Assembly (NCBI RefSeq): GCF_030732845.1
Contig: NZ_JASHKA010000015.1
Location: forward strand, 91,525-155,524
Source of the DNA: Roseibium sp. MMSF_3544
GTDB lineage: Bacteria; Pseudomonadota; Alphaproteobacteria; Rhizobiales; Stappiaceae
Reading direction: 5' to 3'
Length of the DNA stretch: 64,000 bases
The notes under the pieces are model-generated. The model saw nothing but the letters and a program-made list of their open reading frames with translations, was not told the DNA's origin and made no database searches. How positions within the stretch are numbered: the stretch's first letter is position 1; each line of letters begins with the position of its first letter. A program made the position numbers and the translations under genes. Below, piece after piece: positions 34,703 through 43,399 of this stretch.

Positions 34703-35543
34703 CAAGGGACTCCAAAAGCCGACCGTGCCGTCCTTCCGGGGCGAGGCCAAGCGAGCGGAAAATGCGCCAGTAAAGCGCGGTGTCGTGGGCAATAACGGGT
34801 TTGCCGAGATGTGCTTCCAGCGCGGGTGTCAAGTGCAGCATTCGTTGCGGCTGGCCATTCGCGCCTGTGCGGAAGTTGACCATGCCGTTGGCAAGATACG
34901 CGTCGGCCTGGGGTGCTTTGTCGGCGACGTATTCGAAGCTTTTGCGCGCAAGGTCGCCATCAAAAATCCATCGTCTGGCGTTTACGTCTTCCTGGCTCGA
35001 AAACCAGCCCTGGTCGACAAAATTGCCGGCCCAAAGCACGTCGAAACCGGCTTCTTCCAGAAAACGCACCGTCCCTTGCCACCACTCCGGCCAGTGATAG
35101 ACGGCGTTCAGGGCGACCTTTTCAACATTCATGGCACGTAGTGCCTCGACCATGGCATACCCAGCCATGTGAAAGGCGAGGCCGTATGTGTCGCTGAGCC
35201 TTTTGCAGAAGTCGGCGATGCCCTGGACGCCGCGGCCTGAGGCATGGACCCAGTTGGAGCCGACCTGGGCACAGACATCGGCGCCATTGTTGGCCATGAC
35301 GGCGGCAAAGTCCTCCAGCATGTCGAAGTTCTGCGCGCGCTGGTCGAGGCGATGGCGATAGTCGGGGACGTGCAGCATCCAGCCGTGAACGCCGACACTC
35401 TCAGGCGCAATGCGCAAAAAGTCGCTCGGCGCGGCGTCCCAGTCGTGGGGCGGACAGGTGAAACCGACCTGATGCGGAAACAGTTTCTGGGCCGCTGTCC
35501 ATTCCCGCGGCATGCCTTGCGCACTTGAACCCGGCCGGGACAT
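34695..35543 (-). CDS. Asp/Glu racemase / maleate isomerase-like protein
   Basis: 282 residues, two-domain aspartate/glutamate racemase superfamily (maleate isomerase, arylmalonate decarboxylase). The first-domain Cys is present in GADVCAQVGSNW; the second-domain position, where the family has Cys before T-N-L-R/T, reads LANGMVNFRT with no Cys. One of the two catalytic cysteines is therefore missing, pointing to a one-base mechanism (decarboxylase or lyase) rather than racemisation. It starts within the TGATG stop-start overlap of the Rieske gene. Confidence 0.8.
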   Translation of the reverse strand: MSRPGSSAQGMPREWTAAQKLFPHQVGFTCPPHDWDAAPSDFLRIAPESVGVHGWMLHVPDYRHRLDQRAQNFDMLEDFAAVMANNGADVCAQVGSNWVHASGRGVQGIADFCKRLSDTYGLAFHMAGYAMVEALRAMNVEKVALNAVYHWPEWWQGTVRFLEEAGFDVLWAGNFVDQGWFSSQEDVNARRWIFDGDLARKSFEYVADKAPQADAYLANGMVNFRTGANGQPQRMLHLTPALEAHLGKPVIAHDTALYWRIFRSLGLAPEGRHGRLLESLDA

Positions 35544-36625
35544 CAGGCCTCGCGCATCCAGCTTTGAAGGGTTTGTACCGAGTGCTCCGAATTGACGCCA
35601 CAAGCCGGATCAAGCACCAGCGGGCCAGGCTTGTAGCCGCGGCTGTGGAGACCTTTCTGGACCGATTCCACAAGGTAGATGTCTTCTTCGACCGTTGTTG
35701 AGCGGTCTTGAACCGCGAGCCTGCGGATCACTTCGGAATCGACGCCATCCACCGTGTACCAGCCCCGCCAGACGACCACGTGATCGGCATCGACGGCGCG
35801 CCAGTGATAGGTGTTCAGTATATTGCCGGGATAGACCTGAAACGAGAACAGCGGCCAAAGGTACCAGGACGAATAATCGCCTGCGTGTTCGTTTGAATCC
35901 AGATCGATATCATAGGTCATCCGGTCAAGGTTCTGGCATTCTGTCGTGTGCCGGAGGCAGTACCCTTGCGGTTGGATGTCGTAGGTCTCCGGCTTGACAA
36001 CGCCGGTTGCGAATGTGGGGTGGTTGATGGGGCAGTGATAACACTCGGAATAGTTCTCGACAGAGACTTTCCAATTGCAGTTTTCGGGTATTTCGACCCA
36101 TTCCAGCGGCTTGAGGCGGTCGATATTCGGTACGAAGGCGCAAAGCTCTTCGCGCACTCTCGGGAACCATTCGTCCATCGGCTTGGCATCCGGATCAAGG
36201 TTCACGAACAGGAAGCCGCAGAAGTCTTCGATACGGACGGATGTCAGGCAGATTTTAGAACGGTCGAAGCCCGGAACGGCACGGACATTGGGCCCGGAAC
36301 GCAATCCGCCAGTGAGTTCGTATGTCCAGCTGTGATACGGGCAAACCAGCAGCTTTGTGTTGCCTTCGCCCTGAACGAGCTGGTGGGCCCGGTGCTGGCA
36401 GACATTGTAATAGGCCCTCAGGTCGCCGTCTCTGTCGCGCAGACAGATGATGCTTTCCCCGGAGATGTCGATGGTGAAATAATCGCCGGGTTTTTCCAGG
36501 AGCGAGCCGTGACCGGCAAACTGCCACGTTCGTGCCAGCAAGCCCGTTTTCTCCCGTTCGAAATGTTCGGGATCTGTGTAGTAGCGGGCCTCAAGGGAAT
36601 GAATGAGCTGGCTGTGAACGTTCAT
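35543..36625 (-). CDS. Rieske non-heme iron oxygenase alpha subunit (betaine demethylase type)
   Basis: About 360 residues from ATG 36625 (GGAAGGA upstream; ATGA overlap with the regulator gene). Rieske [2Fe-2S] ligands C76, H78, C95 and H98 lie in NVCQHRAH and CPYHSW. The mononuclear iron site follows in ENYSECYHCPINH. It resembles CntA, GbcA and stachydrine/proline-betaine demethylases that split N-methyl groups off quaternary amines. No reductase gene is adjacent, so one elsewhere must supply electrons. Substrate inferred from neighbours (dimethylglycine-dehydrogenase-like protein, epimerases). Confidence 0.9.
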   Translation of the reverse strand: MNVHSQLIHSLEARYYTDPEHFEREKTGLLARTWQFAGHGSLLEKPGDYFTIDISGESIICLRDRDGDLRAYYNVCQHRAHQLVQGEGNTKLLVCPYHSWTYELTGGLRSGPNVRAVPGFDRSKICLTSVRIEDFCGFLFVNLDPDAKPMDEWFPRVREELCAFVPNIDRLKPLEWVEIPENCNWKVSVENYSECYHCPINHPTFATGVVKPETYDIQPQGYCLRHTTECQNLDRMTYDIDLDSNEHAGDYSSWYLWPLFSFQVYPGNILNTYHWRAVDADHVVVWRGWYTVDGVDSEVIRRLAVQDRSTTVEEDIYLVESVQKGLHSRGYKPGPLVLDPACGVNSEHSVQTLQSWMREA

Positions 36626-37539
36626 GAGCGGTCCTTCCACTCTTCCTGATAGAGCCCCATCTTGTGGCGGCGGGTGTGAAAGCGTTCGATGCTTGAAATG
36701 ACGTCTTCCGGTGCATCGGCGATGACGAATGCAAGCAGGGTCTCAAGCAATGCGATTGTCGAGACCGAGGAGGGAAAGAACTGGGGCGTTTCCGCGTCGA
36801 CGACGAAGGCGTGGTCGCTGCCGACGACGATGGGTGAGGCGGGGCTGTCGGAAATCGCCACAATGGTCAGCCCCTGTTCGCGCGCCGTTTCCACGGCAGC
36901 GATGACATCCGTCCTATAGGGCTTGCAGGTCATGGCCACGAGCACATCCTGCTCGTTCGCGCGGGCAAGGTCATCGGTCGCGACCGACCCCATCCTTGGA
37001 ATGGTCCAGATCGTGTCGACTGCCATGTCCGCGAGGTAGGAGAAGTTGCGGGCGTTGGAATTGTTGACGCCGACACCCAGCACATAGGTGTGACGCGCAT
37101 TCACGATTGCGTCGGCGGCCGATTTCATCGCGTTTGCGTTGGTCGTCGCGAAGGTGTTCTCGATATTCGAGATTGCGCAGGCGGCCATCTCCGCGAACAG
37201 CGCACCCAACTGGCCACCCTTGGCGAGCGACTGCAGCCATCGAGCCCGGTCTGGGAAATCTGTACCACGGCTGCGGATTGCTTCGCGAAATGGATGGCGA
37301 AAATCCTCGTATCCGTCGAATCCGACCGAGCGTGCCATGCGCACGAATGTATTCGGTTTGACCCCTGCCGCGTCGGCAATTTCACGGATCGAGCTCACGC
37401 CGACATCGTTCGGATTTTCAAGGACATAGCTTGCAGCCTTGCGCAACTCTGGCGTCAGCTCCTCGAGCTCGGACGCAAGGTCGTCGAGCACCGCTTGGGG
37501 GGCCTTCAATCCGGTTTTTGGTACATTCATATCATTCAT
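36622..37539 (-). CDS. RpiR/MurR-family transcriptional regulator
   Basis: 305 residues. An N-terminal winged HTH (VGVSSIREIADAAGVKPNTF, ~50-70) and a SIS sugar/acid-binding domain (~130-290, VLGVGVNNSNARNFSYLADM) are visible. First gene of the leftward operon, divergent from the flavoprotein gene, so it probably controls both arms of the cluster from the short gap at 37540-37606. RpiR regulators usually respond to phosphosugars, but several control amino-acid or betaine catabolism. Confidence 0.92.
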   Translation of the reverse strand: MNDMNVPKTGLKAPQAVLDDLASELEELTPELRKAASYVLENPNDVGVSSIREIADAAGVKPNTFVRMARSVGFDGYEDFRHPFREAIRSRGTDFPDRARWLQSLAKGGQLGALFAEMAACAISNIENTFATTNANAMKSAADAIVNARHTYVLGVGVNNSNARNFSYLADMAVDTIWTIPRMGSVATDDLARANEQDVLVAMTCKPYRTDVIAAVETAREQGLTIVAISDSPASPIVVGSDHAFVVDAETPQFFPSSVSTIALLETLLAFVIADAPEDVISSIERFHTRRHKMGLYQEEWKDRS

Positions 37540-37606
37540 GATTGACGAGAGTACATTTGTACAATTACGATGTCCATCGAAAAATCACCGGCCTGGGAGA
37601 TCACAC
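37540..37606. promoter_or_regulatory. divergent promoter with palindromic operator
   Basis: The 67-bp gap between the RpiR gene and the flavoprotein gene holds the perfect palindrome GTACA-TT-TGTAC (37551-37562). It lies between a possible -35 (TTGACG, 37542-37547) and -10 (TACGAT). A further half-site GTACATTCAT is at 37521-37530 inside the start of the regulator gene. This is a likely RpiR operator controlling both directions. Confidence 0.6.
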
Positions 37607-40087
37607 GTGTCGGAAACTGGAACCTCCAAACTGCCGTCTTCAGCTCGCGTCGTTATTGTCGGCGGCGGCATCATGGGCTGCGGCCTCGCCTACCATCTGG
37701 CCCACGAAGGCTGCTCGGATGTCGTTCTTCTGGAGAAGGCGGAACTGACCTCCGGGTCGACCTGGCACGCCGCCGGTCAGATCACCCATTCCACGTCCAG
37801 TTTCGGCCTTGGAAAATGTGTCGGCTACAACATCGATCTCTATTCCGGCTTGCTGGAGGAAGAGACCGGCCAATCAGTGACCTGGCATGGCTGCGGGTCC
37901 TTCCGTCTGGCTTACACCGAAGACGAGATGGACTGGCTGCGGCACACGATGAGTGTCGGCCGGGCCCTGCAGTTTCCGATGGAACTGGTCGGGCCGGAGC
38001 GCATTCGTGAAATGCATCCCTTCTACAATCTCGACGGTGTTCTTGGGGCCCTGCATACGCCCGACGACGGCCACGCGGATCCGTCCGGTGTGACCCAGGC
38101 GCTCGCGATCGGCGCGCGCAAGCTTGGCGTGAAGATCATTCGCCGTTGCCGGGCCACGGATATCAAGCAGCAGCCGAATGGCGAGTGGAAAGTGTCCACC
38201 GAGCTTGGCGACATCACCTGTGAGCACGTGGTCAATGCCGGTGGTACTTACGCCCGTCAGATGGGCGAATGGAGCGGTTTGCAGCTGCCGATGACGTCGA
38301 TGACCCATCACTACATCGTCACCGACACGGTTCCTGAATTCAAGGAGCTGGACAAGGAGCTTCCCGTCATCCGCGACGACAAACTCGTCTCCGGCTACAT
38401 CCGCATGGAACAGAAGTCGGGCCTGATCGGGATCTACGAAAAGGAAAACCCGAACACGGTCTGGGAAGACTTTTGTCCCTGGGAAGCGGAGAACGAGTTG
38501 TTTGATGCCGATTACGACCGGATCATGCCCTGGCTGGAAAACGCCATGGACCGGATGCCGATCTTTGCCGAACTCGGCATCAAGCGCGAGGTGCATGGAG
38601 CGATTTCGCATCCGCCGGACGGCAACCCGCTGATCGGCCCGGCGCCGGGCGTGAAAAACTACTGGTGCTGCTGCGGCACCCAGATCGGTATCGGATGGGG
38701 CCCCGGTCTGACCCGCGAGCTTGCCCGTTGGATTGTCCACGGTTCGGCCGACATCTCCATGCGCGAATTCGATCCGCGCCGCTTCGGCGACTATGCCGAC
38801 AAGGACTGGCAGGTGATCAAGGCGAAAGAAGACTACTGCCTGCGCCACGAAATCCCGTTCCCGCATTTCAACCGGCTGGAAGGGCGCCCGATCAAACCGA
38901 GCCCTCTCTACGACCGGCTTAAGGAGAAAGGGGCGGTTCACGAGGAAGTCTACGGTCACGAGCGTCCGCGCTGGTTCACGACTGGTGACCTGGAGCAGCG
39001 GGACTACTATTCCTTCCGCCGCGCCGCGTGGCATGAGGCCGTTGCCAAGGAAATGCAGGCCGTGCGCACAACGGCGGGGATCATGGATATCTCGGCCTTC
39101 ACCAAAATCGAATTGTCGGGTCCGGATGCGGAGAGTTATCTGGATCGGCTGGTGGCCAATCGTCTGCCCAAGAAGGATGGCGGCATTGCCCTGACGCATA
39201 TGCTCAACCGGCGTGGCCGGATCGAGCTGGAACTGACGGTCGTCCGGCTTGCGGAAGACCGCTTTTACCTGGTCTGTGCGGCTTTCTTCGAGCAACGGCT
39301 GCTGGATCATCTGGCCCAAAATGGCAACGGCGAAGACGTGAGTGTCCGTAACCTGTCCACCGAATGGGGAGCGATGACGCTCAACGGTCCGCTGGCGCGC
39401 GATATTCTGGCCCCCAATACACCGGCAGCTCTCGACAACGGTTCGTTCCGTTGGCTGACAGCTCAGGAAATCGAAGTGGCCGGACATACGGTCTGGGCCT
39501 TCCGTATGTCCTATGCAGGGGAACTCGGCTGGGAATTCCATATTCCGCGCGAGCACATGCTGGAGGTCTATGATGCGCTCTGGAAAACCGGCCAGCCGCT
39601 CGGGCTTGCGGATTACGGATCCTTTGCCATGAACGCGCTCCGTCTTGAAAAAGGCTTCAAGGGAGCCGGGGAGTTGACCAACGAAGTCACATTGCCCGAA
39701 GCCGACGTCATGCGCTTTGTGAAGCTCGACAAGGCGGAGTTCCTTGGCAAGGAAGCAACGGAAACAAGCGCCGCGTCTTCGTGCTTGCCCTGGATCTGTG
39801 TCTATCTCGAAATCGAGCCGGATGGGGTCGAAGACGGTCATGGCGGTGAAGCCGTGCTTCTCAATGGGCACCCGGTCGGGGCAACCAGTTCCGTTGCCTA
39901 TGCCCACACGGTCGGGAAAATCCTTGCATTTGCCTATGTCAAACCGGAAGCGGCCGAGCCGGGCCAGCAGCTGGAAGTCGTCATCATGAACGGTGTCCGC
40001 AAGGCAAGGGTGCTCGATGCGCCTGCCTATGATCCGGATAGCCTCCTGCCGAGGACGGATGCTGCAGTGGGAGTGGCTGCCGAATGA
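37607..40087 (+). CDS. dimethylglycine/sarcosine dehydrogenase-like flavoprotein (FAD + GcvT)
   Basis: 826 residues. The N-terminal DAO-type FAD domain has VVIVGGGIMG at ~16-25 and STWHAAG, whose His is the covalent flavin site in the family. The C-terminal half is a GcvT/aminomethyltransferase folate-binding unit (KTIELSG-like region, MSYAGELGWEFH). It oxidises N-methyl amines and passes the one-carbon unit to tetrahydrofolate. The start GTG 37607 follows GGGAG by seven bases. It overlaps the next gene by ATGA and fits downstream of a Rieske demethylase. Confidence 0.9.
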   Translation: MSETGTSKLPSSARVVIVGGGIMGCGLAYHLAHEGCSDVVLLEKAELTSGSTWHAAGQITHSTSSFGLGKCVGYNIDLYSGLLEEETGQSVTWHGCGSFRLAYTEDEMDWLRHTMSVGRALQFPMELVGPERIREMHPFYNLDGVLGALHTPDDGHADPSGVTQALAIGARKLGVKIIRRCRATDIKQQPNGEWKVSTELGDITCEHVVNAGGTYARQMGEWSGLQLPMTSMTHHYIVTDTVPEFKELDKELPVIRDDKLVSGYIRMEQKSGLIGIYEKENPNTVWEDFCPWEAENELFDADYDRIMPWLENAMDRMPIFAELGIKREVHGAISHPPDGNPLIGPAPGVKNYWCCCGTQIGIGWGPGLTRELARWIVHGSADISMREFDPRRFGDYADKDWQVIKAKEDYCLRHEIPFPHFNRLEGRPIKPSPLYDRLKEKGAVHEEVYGHERPRWFTTGDLEQRDYYSFRRAAWHEAVAKEMQAVRTTAGIMDISAFTKIELSGPDAESYLDRLVANRLPKKDGGIALTHMLNRRGRIELELTVVRLAEDRFYLVCAAFFEQRLLDHLAQNGNGEDVSVRNLSTEWGAMTLNGPLARDILAPNTPAALDNGSFRWLTAQEIEVAGHTVWAFRMSYAGELGWEFHIPREHMLEVYDALWKTGQPLGLADYGSFAMNALRLEKGFKGAGELTNEVTLPEADVMRFVKLDKAEFLGKEATETSAASSCLPWICVYLEIEPDGVEDGHGGEAVLLNGHPVGATSSVAYAHTVGKILAFAYVKPEAAEPGQQLEVVIMNGVRKARVLDAPAYDPDSLLPRTDAAVGVAAE

Positions 40088-41178
40088 CCATACCGGCGAC
40101 AATGAAGGCAATGGTCTTGGAAGGGCATGGCGGGCTGGACAAAATCGTCTGGCACGAAGACTGGCCGACACCAAAACCTGGCCAAGGTCAGGTGCTGATC
40201 AAGGTCGGTGCGTGCGGGCTGAACAATACCGACGTCAACACGCGCTCGGGCTGGTACTCCAAGACGGTTTCCGACGCGACGACCGGAGGCGCGTACGAGG
40301 AAGTCGGCCAGGAGGATCCGACCTGGGGAGGGGCGCCGATCACATTTCCACGCATCCAGGGAGCGGACGCGGTTGGCGAGGTTGTCGCCCTTGGCGACGG
40401 TGCTCCGGAAGCGCTTCTGGGCAAACGGGTGATGGTGGATGGCTGGCTTCGGGACTGGTCTGATCCATTCAACAAGAACAAGGCCGGTTACTTCGGATCC
40501 GAGTGCGATGGTGGTTACGCCGAATATACGGTCGCCGATGCCAACAACGTAGGGGTTGTCCAATCTGACCTGAGCGATGCGGAGCTGGCCACATTCTCGT
40601 GTTCGTACACAACGGCCGAAGGCATGCTCAGCCGTGCAGATGTCGGTGAAAAAGATACGGTTCTGGTCACCGGCGCTTCGGGCGGCGTCGGCTCGGCCGC
40701 GATACAGCTTGCAAAAAGGAGAGGCGCGACTGTCGTTGCGCTGGCCTCGCCGGCAAAGCACGCCGACATCAAGGCGCTCGGAGCCGATGTTGTATTGGAA
40801 CGTGCTCCTTCGAACCTCGGCGCGGCCTTGAAATCAACCATCGGACGCGACAAGGTTTCCGTTGTTGCCGATGTGGTCGGGGGCCCTTACTGGGGCCATC
40901 TGATCGACGTGATGGAACGCGGCGCTCGCTATACATGTTCCGGCGCCATTGCGGGGCCGATCGTCAGTCTGGATCTCAGAACCTTCTATCTCAACGATCT
41001 CACTCTGATCGGATCGACTGTCGTCGAACCTCACATCTTCAAGGATCTCGTCGGTTATGTCGAACGCCGCGAAATCCGGCCGGTGCTCGCAGCCACTTAT
41101 CCGCTGAAGGAATTCCACACCGCGCAAACAGCCTTCATTGAGAAAAACCACATAGGAAACATCGTGGTGGTTCCATGA
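40084..41178 (+). CDS. zinc-type alcohol dehydrogenase / quinone oxidoreductase-like protein
   Basis: 364 residues, MDR fold: GroES-like N-terminal domain (CGLNNTDVNTRSGWYS) and a Rossmann domain with VTGASGGVGSAAIQLAKRRG. The usual structural and catalytic zinc Cys/His set is largely missing, so this is closer to zinc-independent quinone reductases or enoyl reductases. Coupled to both neighbours by ATGA overlaps. Probably oxidises or reduces an intermediate of the betaine-type pathway; substrate unknown. Confidence 0.85.
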   Translation: MTIPATMKAMVLEGHGGLDKIVWHEDWPTPKPGQGQVLIKVGACGLNNTDVNTRSGWYSKTVSDATTGGAYEEVGQEDPTWGGAPITFPRIQGADAVGEVVALGDGAPEALLGKRVMVDGWLRDWSDPFNKNKAGYFGSECDGGYAEYTVADANNVGVVQSDLSDAELATFSCSYTTAEGMLSRADVGEKDTVLVTGASGGVGSAAIQLAKRRGATVVALASPAKHADIKALGADVVLERAPSNLGAALKSTIGRDKVSVVADVVGGPYWGHLIDVMERGARYTCSGAIAGPIVSLDLRTFYLNDLTLIGSTVVEPHIFKDLVGYVERREIRPVLAATYPLKEFHTAQTAFIEKNHIGNIVVVP

Positions 41179-42287
41179 AGATCACCCGCATCCGGATCTT
41201 CAAGACTGATTTGCCTTATGTCGACGGGGCCTATGGCTGGGGGGCGGGCAATTCCATCACCACGGCCAAGGCAACCGTCGTCGTGATCGATACCGATGCC
41301 GGTTTGTCGGGATGCGGCGAATTCACACCCTGTGGTGAGAACTACATGGTTGCCCATTCCGAAGGGGTCGAAGCGCTTGCCCGGATCGTGGCGCCGCAGC
41401 TCATCGGAGAAGATCCCCGCCAGGTGGCGCGGATCGAACAGCTTCTCGATCATCTGATCCAGGGGCATGGTTATGCCAAAGCGCCCTTCGACGCTGCATG
41501 TTGGGATCTGGCGGGCAAAGCGCTCGGCGTACCTGTCTGGATGCTGCTGGGCGGCAAGCTGACGGACGGTGCTCCGATGTACAGGGTCGCGCCGCATCGC
41601 TCGACCGAAGAAACGGTCGCCGAGCTTGAGCGTCACCGCAGCAACGGGTACCGGCAGTTCCAGATCAAGGTCGGGGCGAACTGGGTAGAAGACATCGACA
41701 GGATCCGGGCGACGGTTCCCTTGCTCAAACCGGGCGAAAAGGCAATGGCGGATGCCAACCAGGGTTGGCGCGTCGACAATGCCCTCAGGGTTGCCCGGGC
41801 CACACGCGATCTTGATTTCATTTTCGAACAACCTTGCAGAACCTACGAGGAATGCCAGCAGGTCCGTGCGCGCATTGACCTGCCGATGAAGCTGGATGAG
41901 TGCGTCACCGGGATGCAGGCGGCGCAGCGCATCGTTGCGGATCGTGGAGCCGATCTCGTCTGTCTCAAGATTTCAAATCTCGGTGGTCTTTCGAAGGCAC
42001 GGCGCGTGCGGGACTTCTTCATCGACAACCGCATTCCTGTCGTTTCCGAAGACACCTGGGGTGGGGAGATTGCAACCGCTACCCTTGCGCATTTTGCGGC
42101 ATCGACGCCGGAAGACTATCTCCAGAACACGACCGATCTACATAACTACAACACCAGATCGACCGGAATGCCGGGTCCTGGAACCGCGAACGGTAAACTC
42201 TACGCCTCCGACACGCCCGGACTCGGCGTGGAGCCGGATTTTGAAAGCCTCGGGCCTCCGATTGCCGTTTACGGAGAGACTGCATGA
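41175..42287 (+). CDS. enolase-superfamily racemase/epimerase-like protein 1
   Basis: 370 residues, muconate-lactonising-enzyme subgroup. Metal ligands: Asp in ADANQGW, Glu in FEQPC, Asp/Glu in KLDECVTG. Acid-base lysines: QIKVGANW (end of barrel strand 2) and VCLKISNLGGL (strand 6). This two-Lys arrangement is that of racemases/epimerases such as proline-betaine or hydroxyproline-betaine 2-epimerase (HpbD). First of three consecutive paralogues, each coupled by an ATGA overlap. The substrate is not proven by motifs. Confidence 0.87.
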   Translation: MKITRIRIFKTDLPYVDGAYGWGAGNSITTAKATVVVIDTDAGLSGCGEFTPCGENYMVAHSEGVEALARIVAPQLIGEDPRQVARIEQLLDHLIQGHGYAKAPFDAACWDLAGKALGVPVWMLLGGKLTDGAPMYRVAPHRSTEETVAELERHRSNGYRQFQIKVGANWVEDIDRIRATVPLLKPGEKAMADANQGWRVDNALRVARATRDLDFIFEQPCRTYEECQQVRARIDLPMKLDECVTGMQAAQRIVADRGADLVCLKISNLGGLSKARRVRDFFIDNRIPVVSEDTWGGEIATATLAHFAASTPEDYLQNTTDLHNYNTRSTGMPGPGTANGKLYASDTPGLGVEPDFESLGPPIAVYGETA

Positions 42288-43399
42288 GGATTTCGCGGAT
42301 CACCGTCTTCCAGATCGATCTGCCGCTGACGAAACCCTATTGGCTCTCCGGCGGTCGGTTGAAGTTTGAGAAAATCGACAGCACGTTCGTCCGGGTCGAT
42401 ACCGATGAGGGCGTGTCCGGCTGGGGCGAAGGTTGCCCCTGGGGTCACACTTATCTTCCGGCGCACGGTCATGGCCTTCGTGCGGCCCTTAAGATTCTTG
42501 CGCCCGCCCTCCTGGGGCGCGATCCGCGCGCGCTCGATGACATCAATCGTGCGATGGATCTTCAGCTTCCAGGCCACCTTTATGCAAAATCACCGCTCGA
42601 CATCGCCTGCTGGGACATTTGCGGCAAGGCAAGCGGCAACCCGCTCTGGCGCATGCTTGGTGCCGAAAAGCCCGCCGCTGTTGCCGTCAATTCTTCCATT
42701 TCGACCGGGACACCGGACGAGATGATCGCGCTGATTCGGGAGGCGAGCGCGATGGGATACCGGACACACTCGGCAAAGGTCGGCGGAAGCGACTTCAGTG
42801 CCGATATCGAGCGGATCGAAGCAATCTCGGCAGCTTTGCCGAAGGGCGAACAGGTCACCTTTGACGTCAACCGGGCGTGGACACCTGGCGTCGCCCTTCA
42901 GGTGCTGAATGCTGTGTCGGCGCGGGATTGGGTCGAACAACCCTGCGAGACCTTGGACCAATGCGCTCTCGTTGCCGGCAAGGTACCGCAGCCGATTATG
43001 CTCGACGAATGTCTGCATACGTTTCAGGACCATCTGGACGCCTGGAAACGGACTGTCTGCCAGGGCGTGAAAGTGAAGCCCAATCGCGTCGGCGGGTTGA
43101 CCAAGGCGCGGCAAATCCGGGATTTCGGAGTTTCCGTCGGTTGGCAAATGCACATCGAGGATACTGGCGGAAGCGCCTTTGCCGACACTGCTGCGCTGCA
43201 TCTGGCTGCGTCGACACCTGACGCCAACCGGCTTGCTGCCTGGCTGTGTCACGCGCATCTGGCAGTCGACCCCGTGCCGGGACAAGGCGCCCGCAACGTC
43301 GGTGGTCTGGTTCAATTCGGCGACGCACCGGGCATCGGTGTCACGCCAGATCCTTCAATTCTTGGCGCGCCGGTCGCGACTTATGGAGATGCCGGATGA
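42284..43399 (+). CDS. enolase-superfamily racemase/epimerase-like protein 2
   Basis: 371 residues, same fold: TFDVNRAW, WVEQPCETL, MLDECLHT for metal; HSAKVGGSD and VKVKPNRVGGL for the two catalytic lysines. Closer than protein 1 to the HpbD pattern in the N-terminal cap (GWGEGCPWGHTYLPAHGHGLRAAL). The active-site residue next to the first Lys differs from protein 1 (A versus I), suggesting a different substrate or stereochemistry. ATGA overlaps on both sides. Confidence 0.87.
   Translation: MRISRITVFQIDLPLTKPYWLSGGRLKFEKIDSTFVRVDTDEGVSGWGEGCPWGHTYLPAHGHGLRAALKILAPALLGRDPRALDDINRAMDLQLPGHLYAKSPLDIACWDICGKASGNPLWRMLGAEKPAAVAVNSSISTGTPDEMIALIREASAMGYRTHSAKVGGSDFSADIERIEAISAALPKGEQVTFDVNRAWTPGVALQVLNAVSARDWVEQPCETLDQCALVAGKVPQPIMLDECLHTFQDHLDAWKRTVCQGVKVKPNRVGGLTKARQIRDFGVSVGWQMHIEDTGGSAFADTAALHLAASTPDANRLAAWLCHAHLAVDPVPGQGARNVGGLVQFGDAPGIGVTPDPSILGAPVATYGDAG

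Noticed and set aside
38023..40174. Very long antisense ORFs (for example over the flavoprotein, hut and formate dehydrogenase genes)
   Set aside because: High G+C makes long reverse-frame ORFs; they lack family motifs and ribosome sites and lie wholly over clear genes.
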